NCBI GenBank assembly: GCA_945948915.1
Contig: CAMFCQ010000010.1
Location: forward strand, 1-51,316
Direction: 5' to 3'
Length of the DNA: 51,316 bases
Source of the DNA: an uncultured Clostridia bacterium
GTDB taxonomy: Bacteria; Bacillota; Clostridia; Christensenellales; Aristaeellaceae
Shown: positions 27,109 to 34,806 of the stretch, in pieces
Layout: each line of letters begins with the position of its first letter
Position numbering within the stretch: position 1 is the first letter of the stretch
Notes under the pieces: model-generated
Told to the model about the DNA's origin: nothing
The model's input: only the letters and a program-made list of their open reading frames with translations
Databases searched by the model: none
Translations under genes and position numbers: made by a program

Positions 27109-27272
27109 ATACTGATTCGCAGTTAAAATGCCTAATAGAGTGCATCAGATTTTTCGCTCTGACGAAGCCGAGTGAAGTGAGGCGTTACTCACGGTACGTT
27201 GAACGGAACAAGGCAAAGTCAGAGCGGAAAAGATGGTGCGCGGATCAGGCCAATCTAACAAGTATTGTTATA
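27109..27272. mobile_element. MITE copy 1
   Basis: This roughly 163-base element is about 85-90% alike to the copy at 38294-38456. Its ends are imperfect inverted repeats (ATACTGATTCGCAGTTAAAA at left; the right end is more eroded), and the internal part also folds back (CGCTCTGAC with GTCAGAGCG). It carries no gene. It adjoins the truncated end of the AraC remnant. The remainder up to the Rrf2 terminator (27273-27329) holds no feature I can support. Confidence 0.8.
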
Positions 27273-27329
27273 ACAATATATATTATTGGGCATAATCGCT
27301 CCCATCCGAGAGAGAGAATCGTGGGCATG

Positions 27330-27383
27330 AACAAACAAAACAAAAACGGACAGATCTCCGACCAACAGGCATGAACTGTCCGT
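27330..27383 (-). terminator. Terminator of the rrf2-type gene
   Basis: Read on the minus strand, ACGGACAG (27376-27383) pairs with CTGTCCGT (27346-27353) and is followed by TTTTGTTTTGTTTGT. It lies 15 bases after the Rrf2 stop codon. Confidence 0.85.
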
Positions 27384-27397
27384 TTCCAATTCGAGTT

Positions 27398-27847
27398 TCA
27401 AATGCCGCATGGATAATCGGAGAGATTGTCCGGCTGAGGCTGGGCCTGATCGATCATCTGCGCAAGTGTCACAGAGGAAAGGTATTCCTGCACAACCCTG
27501 TCAAGCCCCTCCCATGCGGAAAGGCTCATGCAGAAGGGCGCGCGGGCGCAGCGGTTCGGCGTACACTCCAGGCACGCAACGGCATGAAGCGAATCCTCGA
27601 CGCTTCGCAGGATATCCAGCAAGGTCACCTCGCCCGGCGAAACGAGCAGCCGATAGCCGCCCTCCTTGCCCCGCTTGATGCCCAGAATACCGGCGGCGGA
27701 CAGATGAGCGGTAAAGGTCTCCATGTATTTCTTGGAAATCTGCTGGCGCATCGACACATCCTTCATGGGCACATAGCCATCCCCGTGATGGGTAGCGATG
27801 TCCAGAAGCATTCGTGTGGCGTAGCGGCCTTTTGTGGGAATCAGCAT
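27398..27847 (-). CDS. Rrf2 family regulator with cysteine cluster (IscR/NsrR-like)
   Basis: The 149-residue protein has an N-terminal winged helix (about 1-65: KGRYATRMLLDIA, GGYRL) and a cysteine group at Cys92, Cys95, Cys100 and Cys106 (CLECTPNRCARAPFC). IscR and NsrR bind an Fe-S cluster through three cysteines here and respond to iron-sulfur status or nitric oxide; CymR, in the same family, lacks them. Whether it governs the neighbouring transport genes or the nitrite-reduction module nearby is inference. GGGGATG lies upstream of ATG 27847. It ends with its own terminator. Confidence 0.88.
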   Translation of the reverse strand: MLIPTKGRYATRMLLDIATHHGDGYVPMKDVSMRQQISKKYMETFTAHLSAAGILGIKRGKEGGYRLLVSPGEVTLLDILRSVEDSLHAVACLECTPNRCARAPFCMSLSAWEGLDRVVQEYLSSVTLAQMIDQAQPQPDNLSDYPCGI

Positions 27848-27930
27848 GATGATTCATCCCCTATGTCTATCATTATAGTGTTTTATGCCGAATTAATCAA
27901 GACCCGGCCGACAGACTGGAGACAGTCCGT

Positions 27931-28257
27931 TCAAAGGCAAACGACGCGCAGAAGCAGCATGTACACGCCGGTGCCCAGGATGATGCTCAAAAAGGTCTTA
28001 TGCTTCCATTTGTAGCTTGCCGCGACGGTCAGAACAGCCGCTGCAGCGGGTAAGCCTGTGCCCACCATGTCACTTTTCACATGGCGAAGACAGTAAACAA
28101 TCAGCACCGCCATCATAGCTGAAGGAAGCGTACCGCCCAGCCGGGCAAGCCATTTCGGCATTCCCTTCCGTTCACGGAAAAGGAAGAAGGGAAGCGCCCT
28201 CAGCGCATAGGTGATGCCTGCCGAAAGCAGCACAGAGATGAGAAAATATGCGGTCAA
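27931..28257 (-). CDS. azlD: AzlD-type branched-chain amino acid export subunit
   Basis: This is a small membrane protein (108 residues, four hydrophobic segments) that pairs with AzlC to export branched-chain amino acids or analogues. The start ITYALRALPFFLFRER and the GGTLPSAMMAVLIVYCL stretch are typical of AzlD. It overlaps the end of the azlC remnant by four bases, as in intact azlCD operons. Because azlC next to it is broken, AzlD is probably without its partner. Confidence 0.88.
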   Translation of the reverse strand: MTAYFLISVLLSAGITYALRALPFFLFRERKGMPKWLARLGGTLPSAMMAVLIVYCLRHVKSDMVGTGLPAAAAVLTVAASYKWKHKTFLSIILGTGVYMLLLRVVCL

Positions 28258-28717
28258 CCTCTTTGATCTCCCTTCTCAGTCTGCTGATGAAGCAGTACCA
28301 GCAGCGCAGAAACGATCAGCAGCGCAGGCAAAATGAACCGGTTTTCTCCAAATACCAGCAGACAGACGACGCCAACTGCCAGACCGATGACGGCGGGCAC
28401 ATGCAACCTCCCCTGCTCCCACTGATCCATGAAGATGATCACAAACAGCGCCGTCATGCAGAAGTCGATTCCCTCCGGTACAGCAGGCAGCAGCTGTCCT
28501 AAAACGCCGCCCAGAACAGCACCAAGCATCCAGCTGCATCTTGCAAAGACCGCTACCCAGAACATGACCTCGCGCCTGTCCCCATCCGGAAGGTTCAGCG
28601 TGCAGTTGACTGCGTAGGTTTCATCTGTCATGGTGTGAATCATGTAGGCCTTTCTGCAACCCATTTCTGAAAGTCACCGACAAAGCTCAGGCTGTAGAAG
28701 GCTTGTCTGCTGTTCAT
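28254..28717 (-). pseudogene. azlC: AzlC remnant, 5' truncated and frameshifted
   Basis: The C-terminal half of AzlC can be read here, but in two frames. From ATG 28717 the frame gives NSRQAFYSLSFVGDFQK and then leaves homology; from about 28664 the next frame gives MGCRKAYMIHTMTDETYAV and runs to the stop at 28254. One A appears to be missing at the switch (CAGAAATGGG where CAGAAAATGGG is expected). The first 100 or so residues of AzlC are absent. Start 28717 overlaps the stop of the preceding small gene as ATGA. Confidence 0.75.
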
Positions 28718-28941
28718 GCCCGCCCCCAGAGCGCGGCATGCAGCCCGGACGGCAGACGCAGGCGAATCCGCCGCAGCAGCCTGAACACGCCCAGCATATT
28801 CAGCGCCATCACCAGCATGGCCAGACCAGCCAGCACAGCGACGGCTCCCGTCTTCTTTCCGGGAACAAGCGCAACCACCAGCAGGGCACCTGCCACCGCA
28901 ATCGCAGCGGCTGCGGGCAGAATCCATTTCTTTTTCATCAT
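28714..28941 (-). CDS. Small two-helix membrane protein, unknown
   Basis: No family recognised. The 75 residues start with MMKKKW, have two hydrophobic segments (about 7-28 and 32-52), and end in a basic tail. AAGGAGG lies six bases before ATG 28941, a strong ribosome site. It lies between the broken GlnQ and AzlC genes; its C-terminus may be a fusion joint created by the same deletion. Confidence 0.5.
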   Translation of the reverse strand: MMKKKWILPAAAAIAVAGALLVVALVPGKKTGAVAVLAGLAMLVMALNMLGVFRLLRRIRLRLPSGLHAALWGRA

Positions 28942-28953
28942 GTTTCCTCCTTG

Positions 28954-29122
28954 TCAGTGGTTCTGGACGGTCTGCAGGAAGGCCCTCGCGCGTTCTGTCC
29001 TAGGCTGCGCAAAGAACTTCTCCGGCTCGCCCTCCTCAAATGATCACCCCGCCGTCCATGAAGATCACCCGGTCGGCCACCCGCCGGGCAAAGCTCATCT
29101 CGTGCGTGACGACCAGCATCCA
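28954..29122 (-). pseudogene. GlnQ-type amino acid ABC ATPase remnant, frameshifted
   Basis: The minus strand encodes [20 protein letters not shown] and MDGGVI, the H-loop and D-loop end of a polar amino acid (GlnQ/TcyN-type) ATPase, then an extra T (ATTTGAGGAGG in place of ATTGAGGAGG, about 29038) shifts the frame; after it EGEPEKFFAQP and a normal C-terminus to QTVQNH can be read. The Walker A and signature parts are absent upstream. It is the tail of an operon that once followed the Met/Cys leader. Confidence 0.75.
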
Positions 29123-29245
29123 TTCTGACAGCGGACATCGGCCGCACACCGATCCGATTCGAACCACATCCATTCACCTCACTCAATAAACAGCGCCCGC
29201 ATGATTTGGCCTCTGCCTTCACCTGCAGGCGCATGTTTCCGCGAG

Positions 29246-29277
29246 AAAGTAAAAGCAGGTGCGCATCGCCCCTGCTT
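29246..29277 (-). terminator. Attenuator-like terminator after the leader peptide
   Basis: On the minus strand AAGCAGG (revcomp of 29271-29277) pairs with CCTGCTT (revcomp of 29253-29259), with an inner GCG/GCG stem, and is followed by TTTACTTT. It begins 20 bases after the leader stop codon, the usual place for a transcription attenuator. Confidence 0.6.
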
Positions 29278-29296
29278 CACAAATGAACCGTTCCGC

Positions 29297-29371
29297 TTAC
29301 GGGTGCAAGGAGAGCGTGACCGCAGGCCGACACATCGACATGGAACACATCTGCATCATGCACAGCTTCAC
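29297..29371 (-). CDS. Met/Cys-rich leader peptide (24 residues)
   Basis: A GTG start at 29371 has GAGGAGGG about seven bases upstream and opens a 24-residue frame beginning MKLCMMQMCSMSMCRPAV, with six Met and three Cys. It is too short for ordinary gene finders. A near-consensus promoter lies upstream and a terminator-like hairpin downstream, so the arrangement matches an amino-acid leader peptide sensing cysteine or methionine supply. The remnant downstream is an amino acid ABC ATPase of the cystine/glutamine type, which fits. No protein function is expected for the peptide itself. Confidence 0.6.
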   Translation of the reverse strand: MKLCMMQMCSMSMCRPAVTLSLHP

Positions 29372-29400
29372 GACGATCCCTCCTCTCTTTGAATGAAGCA

Positions 29401-29429
29401 ATTATACCCCCCTTAATCTATTTTGTTAA
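29401..29429 (-). promoter_or_regulatory. Near-consensus sigma-70 promoter of the leader peptide
   Basis: On the minus strand TTAACA (29424-29429), a 17-base spacer and a perfect TATAAT (29401-29406) precede the leader peptide start by 29 bases. Confidence 0.8.
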
Positions 29430-29471
29430 TAGACTTTAAAGCATTCCCTTTTCGCAACCTGACTGAGAACT

Positions 29472-29658
29472 GAAGTGGTAAACTAAAATTGGACACGTAG
29501 GGGGTAGAAACTGGACACGAAAAACGGTATTCTGTAATGGGCACTGACGAAGTGGACAGGAGGAACACCAATGAAGTACACAAAGGAGCAAAGATTGGAC
29601 ATAGGCCGGAGAATCTATGAAGGAGAGATCAGTCGATACGATGCAACTGTGGAATATC
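29472..29658 (+). mobile_element. IS3-family left-end fragment with 5' part of orfA
   Basis: The region holds a GGAGGAAC ribosome site and a start at 29571 encoding MKYTKEQRLDIGRRIYEGEI and SRYDATVEY, which is the beginning of an IS3-type orfA (helix-turn-helix transposase subunit). Homology stops after about 30 codons, where DUF454 sequence begins on the other strand. The upstream 100 bases are presumably the IS end. No orfB remains. Confidence 0.7.
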
Positions 29659-29829
29659 CTGATACAGCTTTGTGGAGACAAACCATGCGTGCACGCGTCT
29701 GGATCCCTTTGCAAAGCACAGCGCTGTAAGAAGATACAGCGGCACGGTCGGCAGCAGCGGCACACATGTGCCGATCGTGCCTATCACAGCGCAAATCCAT
29801 CCGATGGATACATACACAATCCTGCTCAT
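29659..29829 (-). pseudogene. DUF454 (YbaN-like) membrane protein gene, 3' truncated
   Basis: The frame from ATG 29829 gives a typical DUF454 start with two hydrophobic helices (YVSIGWICAVIGTIG, LPLLPTVPLYLLTALCFAKGS-like) and RVHAWFVSTKLYQD, then enters the IS3 fragment. DUF454 proteins are about 120 residues; only about 56 remain. It lies at the end of the iron/haem operon on the same strand. Confidence 0.75.
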
Positions 29830-29863
29830 CGCTTCACCATATACTCAAGACCTATCGGCTCTC

Positions 29864-30154
29864 TTACTTCTTTCTCTTGGGATTGGCAGGGAACCAGCCC
29901 TTCTGGACGCGCTTTTCCTGCTCAAACAGCTCCAGAATGCTCCACCAGCTGCTCATGCCGATCACAGCCAGCGCAGAGCTAAGGATCACCTGCTCAACCA
30001 GAACCGAAATCACCATCAGCACAATACCGGCCACCAGAAAGACCGGCCAGCAGGACTTGGTAAAATGGTATTCTGCCTTGATCACAATGGGATGAAACAC
30101 GCCGATGGACAGAAACGAAATGAGACCGATCAGAATTCCTGTGAAATGCATCAT
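29864..30154 (-). CDS. DUF4491 family membrane protein
   Basis: The 96 residues match the DUF4491 pattern: GLIIGL-like start, IGVFHPIVIKAEYHF, WPVFLVAGI, and the C-terminal SWWSILELFEQEKRVQKGWF. Three hydrophobic helices are present. Function is unknown. The ATPase gene of the iron importer ends 11 bases upstream, so it belongs to the same operon. AGAGGAGA precedes the start. Confidence 0.85.
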   Translation of the reverse strand: MMHFTGILIGLISFLSIGVFHPIVIKAEYHFTKSCWPVFLVAGIVLMVISVLVEQVILSSALAVIGMSSWWSILELFEQEKRVQKGWFPANPKRKK

Positions 30155-30165
30155 TCATTCTCCTC

Positions 30166-30933
30166 TTAAGATGTTTTGCTGAAATGAAAAAATGTAGTTC
30201 CCTTTTCCTCAATCACGCGGGTTCGTATATCAAAAACCCTGTCAAGCATGCCGGATGCAATCAGCTCCTGCGTCGATCCGGTACAGATCACCCTTCCCTG
30301 CTCCAGCAGGATCAGATGATCGGAATACTGCAGCGCCAGTTCCAGATCGTGCAGCACCATGACAATGGTCTTGCCTGCAGCGTTGAGCTGCCGGATCAGG
30401 TCCATAATCTCAAAGCGGACGCTGATATCCAGGCTCGCGGTCGGCTCATCCAGAAACAGAGCCTGCGTATCCTGCGCAAGCGCCATGGCGATATACGCTC
30501 TTTGCTGCTGGCCGCCGGAAAGCGCGTTGACCATCCTGTCCTGCAAGGCTTCCATTTTTACCTGTGCAAGCGCCTCATCAATGCAGCGCTCATCCTCACG
30601 GCTCAGCACCTGCATGGCTTTTTGATGCGGATAGCGTCCATAGGACACCAGATCGCGCACCGTCACGGCAGGCGGCTGATTGCTCTGTCCCAACCGCGCC
30701 ACGCATCTGGCGAGCTCTTTTTGCCGCATAGCCCCAATATCCTGCCCATCAAGCAGCACCTGTCCGGCGGAGGGCCTCAGGATTCGGCAGGCGGCCTTCA
30801 TCAGCGTACTCTTTCCGCTGCCGTTCGGTCCGAGAATGGTCGTCACCTTGCCGGCAGGAAACCGGACGCTGACGTCGCACAGCGCCTGCGCCTGCCCGGG
30901 ATAGGCGAAGCTGATCCCCTTGAGTTCAATCAT
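30166..30933 (-). CDS. Iron-chelate/cobalamin-type ABC transporter ATPase (FecE/BtuD family)
   Basis: This ATPase energises import of an iron chelate or haem-like ligand. The 255 residues show Walker A at 35-43 (GPNGSGKST), the signature [15 protein letters not shown] near 138, Walker B (ALFLDEPTASLD) near 160 and the H-loop MVLHDLELAL near 193. It overlaps the permease gene upstream by eight bases, so translation is coupled. Confidence 0.92.
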   Translation of the reverse strand: MIELKGISFAYPGQAQALCDVSVRFPAGKVTTILGPNGSGKSTLMKAACRILRPSAGQVLLDGQDIGAMRQKELARCVARLGQSNQPPAVTVRDLVSYGRYPHQKAMQVLSREDERCIDEALAQVKMEALQDRMVNALSGGQQQRAYIAMALAQDTQALFLDEPTASLDISVRFEIMDLIRQLNAAGKTIVMVLHDLELALQYSDHLILLEQGRVICTGSTQELIASGMLDRVFDIRTRVIEEKGTTFFHFSKTS

Positions 30934-31930
30934 GCTGATTCCTCTTGCTGCGAATAATCAAGTACACAAAAAATGGTCCACCGATAAATGAAAGCAAAAT
31001 GCCGACCGGCAGCTCATACGGCGAAAACGCCGTTCTGGCTATCAGATCGCAAAGCGCAACAAACGCCGCGCCTCCCAGCGCGCAGCAGGGCACGAGCCTG
31101 CAATTGTCGTGACCGACCAAAAAGCGAAACACATGCGGCACAATCAAGCCGACAAAGCCAACCATGCCCGCAAAGCTGACCGCTGCGCCAACCAGAACGG
31201 CCGCCGTCAGGATCAAGAGAAAGCGCGTCCTGCCCACGGACATGCCCAGCGACCGGGCCGTGTCCTCGCCCAGCGCCATGATGTTCATATCCCGGCGCAT
31301 CAGCATCGCGCCGATGAGACCAAGAAGGATATATCCGCAGGCAAAATGCAGCCTCTTCATCGTCACGGCGGACAGCCCGCCCACCAGGAACGTGCTTGCG
31401 CCGATATAGGCGTCCGGATAGAGAATCATGATGCAGTTCATGCCCGCACCCAGCACGCTGCTCATCGCCACGCCGGCCAGCACCAGCGTGAGGCGCGATA
31501 CACCGCTCCCCTTCGCCAGGGCGAACACAACAAGCGCCGTAAACAGCGCGCCCAGAAACGCAGCCAACGGCAGCACATGCTCCATCGCCGGAAACAGCGC
31601 CGAGCACAGCAGCACAAACAGGCCTGCGCCGTTGTTCACGCCGATCGTATTCGGGCTCGCCAGCGGATTGTGAAGTACCGCCTGCAGGATCGCGCCTGCA
31701 ACCGCCAGCGCGCTGCCGGCCATCACCGCACCCAGCACCCTGGGGAGCCTGCTGTAGAGCATGATGCGATAGGCAGCAGACTGCTTATCCCCGCAGGCAA
31801 TCGCCCTTAATACCTCCATGGGCGAAACACTGCTTGAGCCCAGACACAGCCCCAGCAGCACCGATACCGCCAGCAGCAGCGCAAGCCCCCACGGGAGCAT
31901 CGCGCCCTTTTTTCTTTTTCTTGGCAACAT
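30926..31930 (-). CDS. Iron-chelate ABC transporter permease (FecCD family)
   Basis: The 334-residue permease has about ten helices and the FecCD landmarks: LPRVLGAVMAGSALAVAGAILQ near 55, NPLASPNTIGVNNGAG near 90, and FAGMVGFVGLIVPHVFRFLVG near 240, with GHD of the coupling helix. It transports the chelate delivered by the adjacent binding protein. The binding-protein stop lies 14 bases upstream. Confidence 0.93.
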   Translation of the reverse strand: MLPRKRKKGAMLPWGLALLLAVSVLLGLCLGSSSVSPMEVLRAIACGDKQSAAYRIMLYSRLPRVLGAVMAGSALAVAGAILQAVLHNPLASPNTIGVNNGAGLFVLLCSALFPAMEHVLPLAAFLGALFTALVVFALAKGSGVSRLTLVLAGVAMSSVLGAGMNCIMILYPDAYIGASTFLVGGLSAVTMKRLHFACGYILLGLIGAMLMRRDMNIMALGEDTARSLGMSVGRTRFLLILTAAVLVGAAVSFAGMVGFVGLIVPHVFRFLVGHDNCRLVPCCALGGAAFVALCDLIARTAFSPYELPVGILLSFIGGPFFVYLIIRSKRNQHD

Positions 31931-31944
31931 CCGATCACCCGTGC

Positions 31945-32877
31945 TTACTCATCATTCGCGCCGTCAAGCAGGCCGGAAAGATATGCGTAGCTTTCCGCCC
32001 ATCGCGCATTGGGCTTATAGACAAATTTTTCGCCCGGCAGCAGGAGATAGCGATCGTTTATCACGGCCGAAAGGCCGTTCCACGCCGGATTGCTCTCCAC
32101 GCTCTTCTCAAGATTCCGCCTGAGCGCCTCTTCATCATTGCCCATCGGAATGACGAGGATGTAGTCCGGATCGATCTCGATGACCTTCTCGATGCTGAAA
32201 TCCTTGAGAAGACTCGGATAGTCATTCAGAATATTGCGCCAACCCAGCTGGGCAAGCATCCGGCCTGTCATCGTGTCCGCGCCCTGCGGGCGGATGCCGC
32301 CGGAATAGGTGATCATCAGCAGCACGCTCGGACCATCCTGCACCGCACTTTCGCTGAGGATCTGATCGATCTGTGCCTGAACGGCAGCGCCGTTTTTCTC
32401 ATACGCCTGCGCATCACCCGTGATCTGCGTGCAGATGCGGAGCATATCCAGATAGTCCTCAAAGTGTGTCACCTTGAAATAGGCTGCAGGAATCCCAGCC
32501 GCAGCAAGGCTGTCCTTGAGCGCCACATGGCTGCCCGTGCGCACGGTGTCGCTTGAGAGAATCACCAGATCAGGATTCAGGCTGAGAATCTGTTCCATAT
32601 TGGGGCTTTGATACGTGCCGACACTCACAACATGCTCGGGAATACCCAGATCGCGATGATCCGTCGTATCCACAGCCGTGCCGACCAGCGTATCCCCGCC
32701 ACCGGCAAGCAGCCAGATCTCAGCAAAGCTGCCCATCAGCGTCACCACGCGCTGAGGATGATCCACCGTGATCTCCTGACCCAACGCATCGGTAAACGTC
32801 ATCGCCCGCGCACTGGCACAGGATACGCAGAGCGCCAGACACAGCATCATTCCCGCCGCCTTTTTCAGCATCCGCAT
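31945..32877 (-). CDS. Iron-chelate ABC transporter substrate-binding protein (FepB/BtuF-like)
   Basis: ATG 32877 is selected because AGGGGAG is eight bases upstream; an earlier ATG at 32916 lacks one. The 310-residue protein has a signal peptide (LCLALCVSC) with a possible lipobox cysteine, so it may be membrane-anchored. Patterns of class III binding proteins are present: ITVDHPQRVVTLMGSFAEI, LSLNPDLVILSS near 110, and DPDYILVIPMG near 230. The ligand could be a siderophore, haem or corrinoid; the nearby haem and cytochrome genes favour iron or haem. Confidence 0.88.
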   Translation of the reverse strand: MRMLKKAAGMMLCLALCVSCASARAMTFTDALGQEITVDHPQRVVTLMGSFAEIWLLAGGGDTLVGTAVDTTDHRDLGIPEHVVSVGTYQSPNMEQILSLNPDLVILSSDTVRTGSHVALKDSLAAAGIPAAYFKVTHFEDYLDMLRICTQITGDAQAYEKNGAAVQAQIDQILSESAVQDGPSVLLMITYSGGIRPQGADTMTGRMLAQLGWRNILNDYPSLLKDFSIEKVIEIDPDYILVIPMGNDEEALRRNLEKSVESNPAWNGLSAVINDRYLLLPGEKFVYKPNARWAESYAYLSGLLDGANDE

Positions 32878-32950
32878 GGCCCATTCTCCCCTCTTGTCAT
32901 CCGTTGGTTTTTGCAATGCTGTCGGCGATGCCGCCGACAGCGTGCTGGTG

Positions 32951-33952
32951 TCACTTCAGGAACTTCTGGCCGTAGGCACAGTAGCTGTCTTCCTGCAGAA
33001 TATCGCCGTCGTGATAATATGCCGAGCGAGCGCGGCAGCCGCCGCACACATTCTTATAGCCGCACTTGCCGCAGGCGCCCTTGTATGCCTGCGTGCGCAG
33101 GGTATTGAAGACCTCGCTGTCCTTCCAGATCTCATCAAACGGCCTTTCGCGCACGTCGCCTGCCTCCTCGACCATATACGCGCAGGGACGCACTTTGCCC
33201 ACCGGGCTGATGATACAGTACGTCAGGCCGGCCAGGCAGCCGCGGGAGAAGCGCGGGCTGACGTCCACGCCCACCTGCTTGGCCACGCGCGTGAACTGCG
33301 GCGCACAGGTCGGCTTGATGTCAATTTTTACCTGCTTCTGCTTTTCCATGATGCTGCGCAGCAGCTCCTCGTACTCCTGCACCTCAACCGCCGTCTCCTC
33401 GATCATCACGCCGCGGCCAACCGGAATCAGGAAGAAGATATACTCCGCCATCGCGCCCTTTTCAACCGCGAAATCGATCACGTCGAGAATCTCGGACTTG
33501 TTCCAATCCATGATCGTCGTGTGAATCTGGAACGGCAGTCCGACTGCGCGGCAGTTTTCCATGCCCTGCACGGTGCGCTCAAAGGCATGCGGATCGCCGC
33601 GGAAGGCGTTGTGCTTTTCCTCATTGAGGCTGTCCAGGCTGATGCCCATGGCCATCGCGCCGCAGTCCTTGAGCTTCTGCGCAACCTCGCGGGTGATCAT
33701 CATTCCGTTGGTGCCGAACACCGGGCGCAGCCCCTTCGACGCCGCATATGCGACCAATTCAAAGATATCCGGGCGCATCAGCGGCTCACCGCCGCTGAAG
33801 ATCATAATCTTGAAGCCCGCGCGGGCAATCTCATCGATCAGCTTCTTGCCTTCCTCGGTGCTCAGTTCCGCTTCCTTGGCGTTGCCGGCGTCCTGATAGC
33901 AGTGGCTGCACTTCAGGTTGCAGCGGTTCGTCGTCATCCATGAAACGATCAC
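32951..33952 (-). CDS. Radical SAM enzyme of the AhbC/AhbD/NirJ haem-synthesis family
   Basis: The 333 residues begin IVSWMTTNRCNLKCSHC, giving the radical SAM CxxxCxxC at Cys11, Cys15 and Cys18, followed by FSGGEPLMRPDI. A C-terminal SPASM-like cysteine set (CLAGLTYC, RPCAY, CGKCGYKNVCGGC, SYC) should bind further Fe-S clusters. The whole length fits NirJ-type enzymes; AhbD decarboxylates iron-coproporphyrin to haem in the sirohaem-dependent pathway, while NirJ acts in haem d1 synthesis. Placement with cytochrome c maturation and nrfA genes favours haem b supply. The start is GTG with AAGGAGG seven bases upstream. Confidence 0.78.
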   Translation of the reverse strand: MIVSWMTTNRCNLKCSHCYQDAGNAKEAELSTEEGKKLIDEIARAGFKIMIFSGGEPLMRPDIFELVAYAASKGLRPVFGTNGMMITREVAQKLKDCGAMAMGISLDSLNEEKHNAFRGDPHAFERTVQGMENCRAVGLPFQIHTTIMDWNKSEILDVIDFAVEKGAMAEYIFFLIPVGRGVMIEETAVEVQEYEELLRSIMEKQKQVKIDIKPTCAPQFTRVAKQVGVDVSPRFSRGCLAGLTYCIISPVGKVRPCAYMVEEAGDVRERPFDEIWKDSEVFNTLRTQAYKGACGKCGYKNVCGGCRARSAYYHDGDILQEDSYCAYGQKFLK

Positions 33953-34011
33953 AGGGTTTTCCTCCTTGCAGACCGGTCATGCCGATCCTTCTATTCATTC
34001 GTTGATTCTGA

Positions 34012-34806
34012 TTACACCGCGTAGGAATGCAGGCCCGGCAGCAGCTTGTTAACGCCGGCGAAGGTGAAGAGCACGCAGAATACCGCAATCACCGCAAACC
34101 ACGCCATCCTCTTGCCCTGCCACTTCATCCTCATGCGCTGATGCAGATAGATCGCGTAGAGAATCCATGTGATCAGCGCCCATGTCTCCTTCGGATCCCA
34201 GCTCCACCAGCGGCTCCACGCCTGCTCCGCCCAGATCGCACCGGAGAGGATCACCACCGTCAGCAGCAGAAAGCCCAGGCTGATCAGACGGTAGGTCATA
34301 TAGTCCGTCTGGCGCATGCGCGTCTCGTCCTCGCTGTGACCCTTTTTGAGCTGCATGAGGTAATACGCGCCAAGGCCGCCCGCGATCGCAAACGATGCAT
34401 ACGAGAACGTCGCCGAACCGATATGCAGCACAAACCACGTGCTGCGCAGCGCCGGCATCAGCTCCTTGATCTCCATCGGCTGGAACGCCGCATAGGAGAG
34501 CACCAGGAACGCCACCGGCATGCTCACCGTCATGATCCATTCCTGACGCAGCTTGGCGTAAAGCACGATGCCTATGATCGCCGCCGACCACGCAAAGCCG
34601 GAAGCAAACTCAAACTGATTGGCCAGCGGCACGCGGCCTGCGACGATGCCGCGCCAGATCGTGAACACAGTCTGCGCGGCGAAGGCCGCAGTAAAAATGC
34701 CTCTCGCCGCGCGCGTGAGCTTCGTTTTGCCCATCATCGCGCCGACGGACTGAAACATCGTCGCCGCAAAGTACGCGACAACAGACGCAAAGAACAGAAT
34801 CTCCAT
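34012..34806 (-). CDS. ccsA: Cytochrome c biogenesis protein CcsA/ResC
   Basis: This membrane protein handles haem and, with ResB, attaches it to apocytochromes on the outer face of the membrane (System II). ATG 34806 gives 264 residues and about eight helices. The tryptophan-rich haem-handling motif WWSWDPKE lies at 200-207, with conserved His128 before it. Its start overlaps the resB stop by one base (TAATG). Its last 47 codons are duplicated at about 38457-38610. Confidence 0.93.
   Translation of the reverse strand: MEILFFASVVAYFAATMFQSVGAMMGKTKLTRAARGIFTAAFAAQTVFTIWRGIVAGRVPLANQFEFASGFAWSAAIIGIVLYAKLRQEWIMTVSMPVAFLVLSYAAFQPMEIKELMPALRSTWFVLHIGSATFSYASFAIAGGLGAYYLMQLKKGHSEDETRMRQTDYMTYRLISLGFLLLTVVILSGAIWAEQAWSRWWSWDPKETWALITWILYAIYLHQRMRMKWQGKRMAWFAVIAVFCVLFTFAGVNKLLPGLHSYAV

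Noticed and set aside
27177-27374. Small protein across MITE copy 1
   Set aside because: The frame comes from the fold-back element and is not kept in copy 2.
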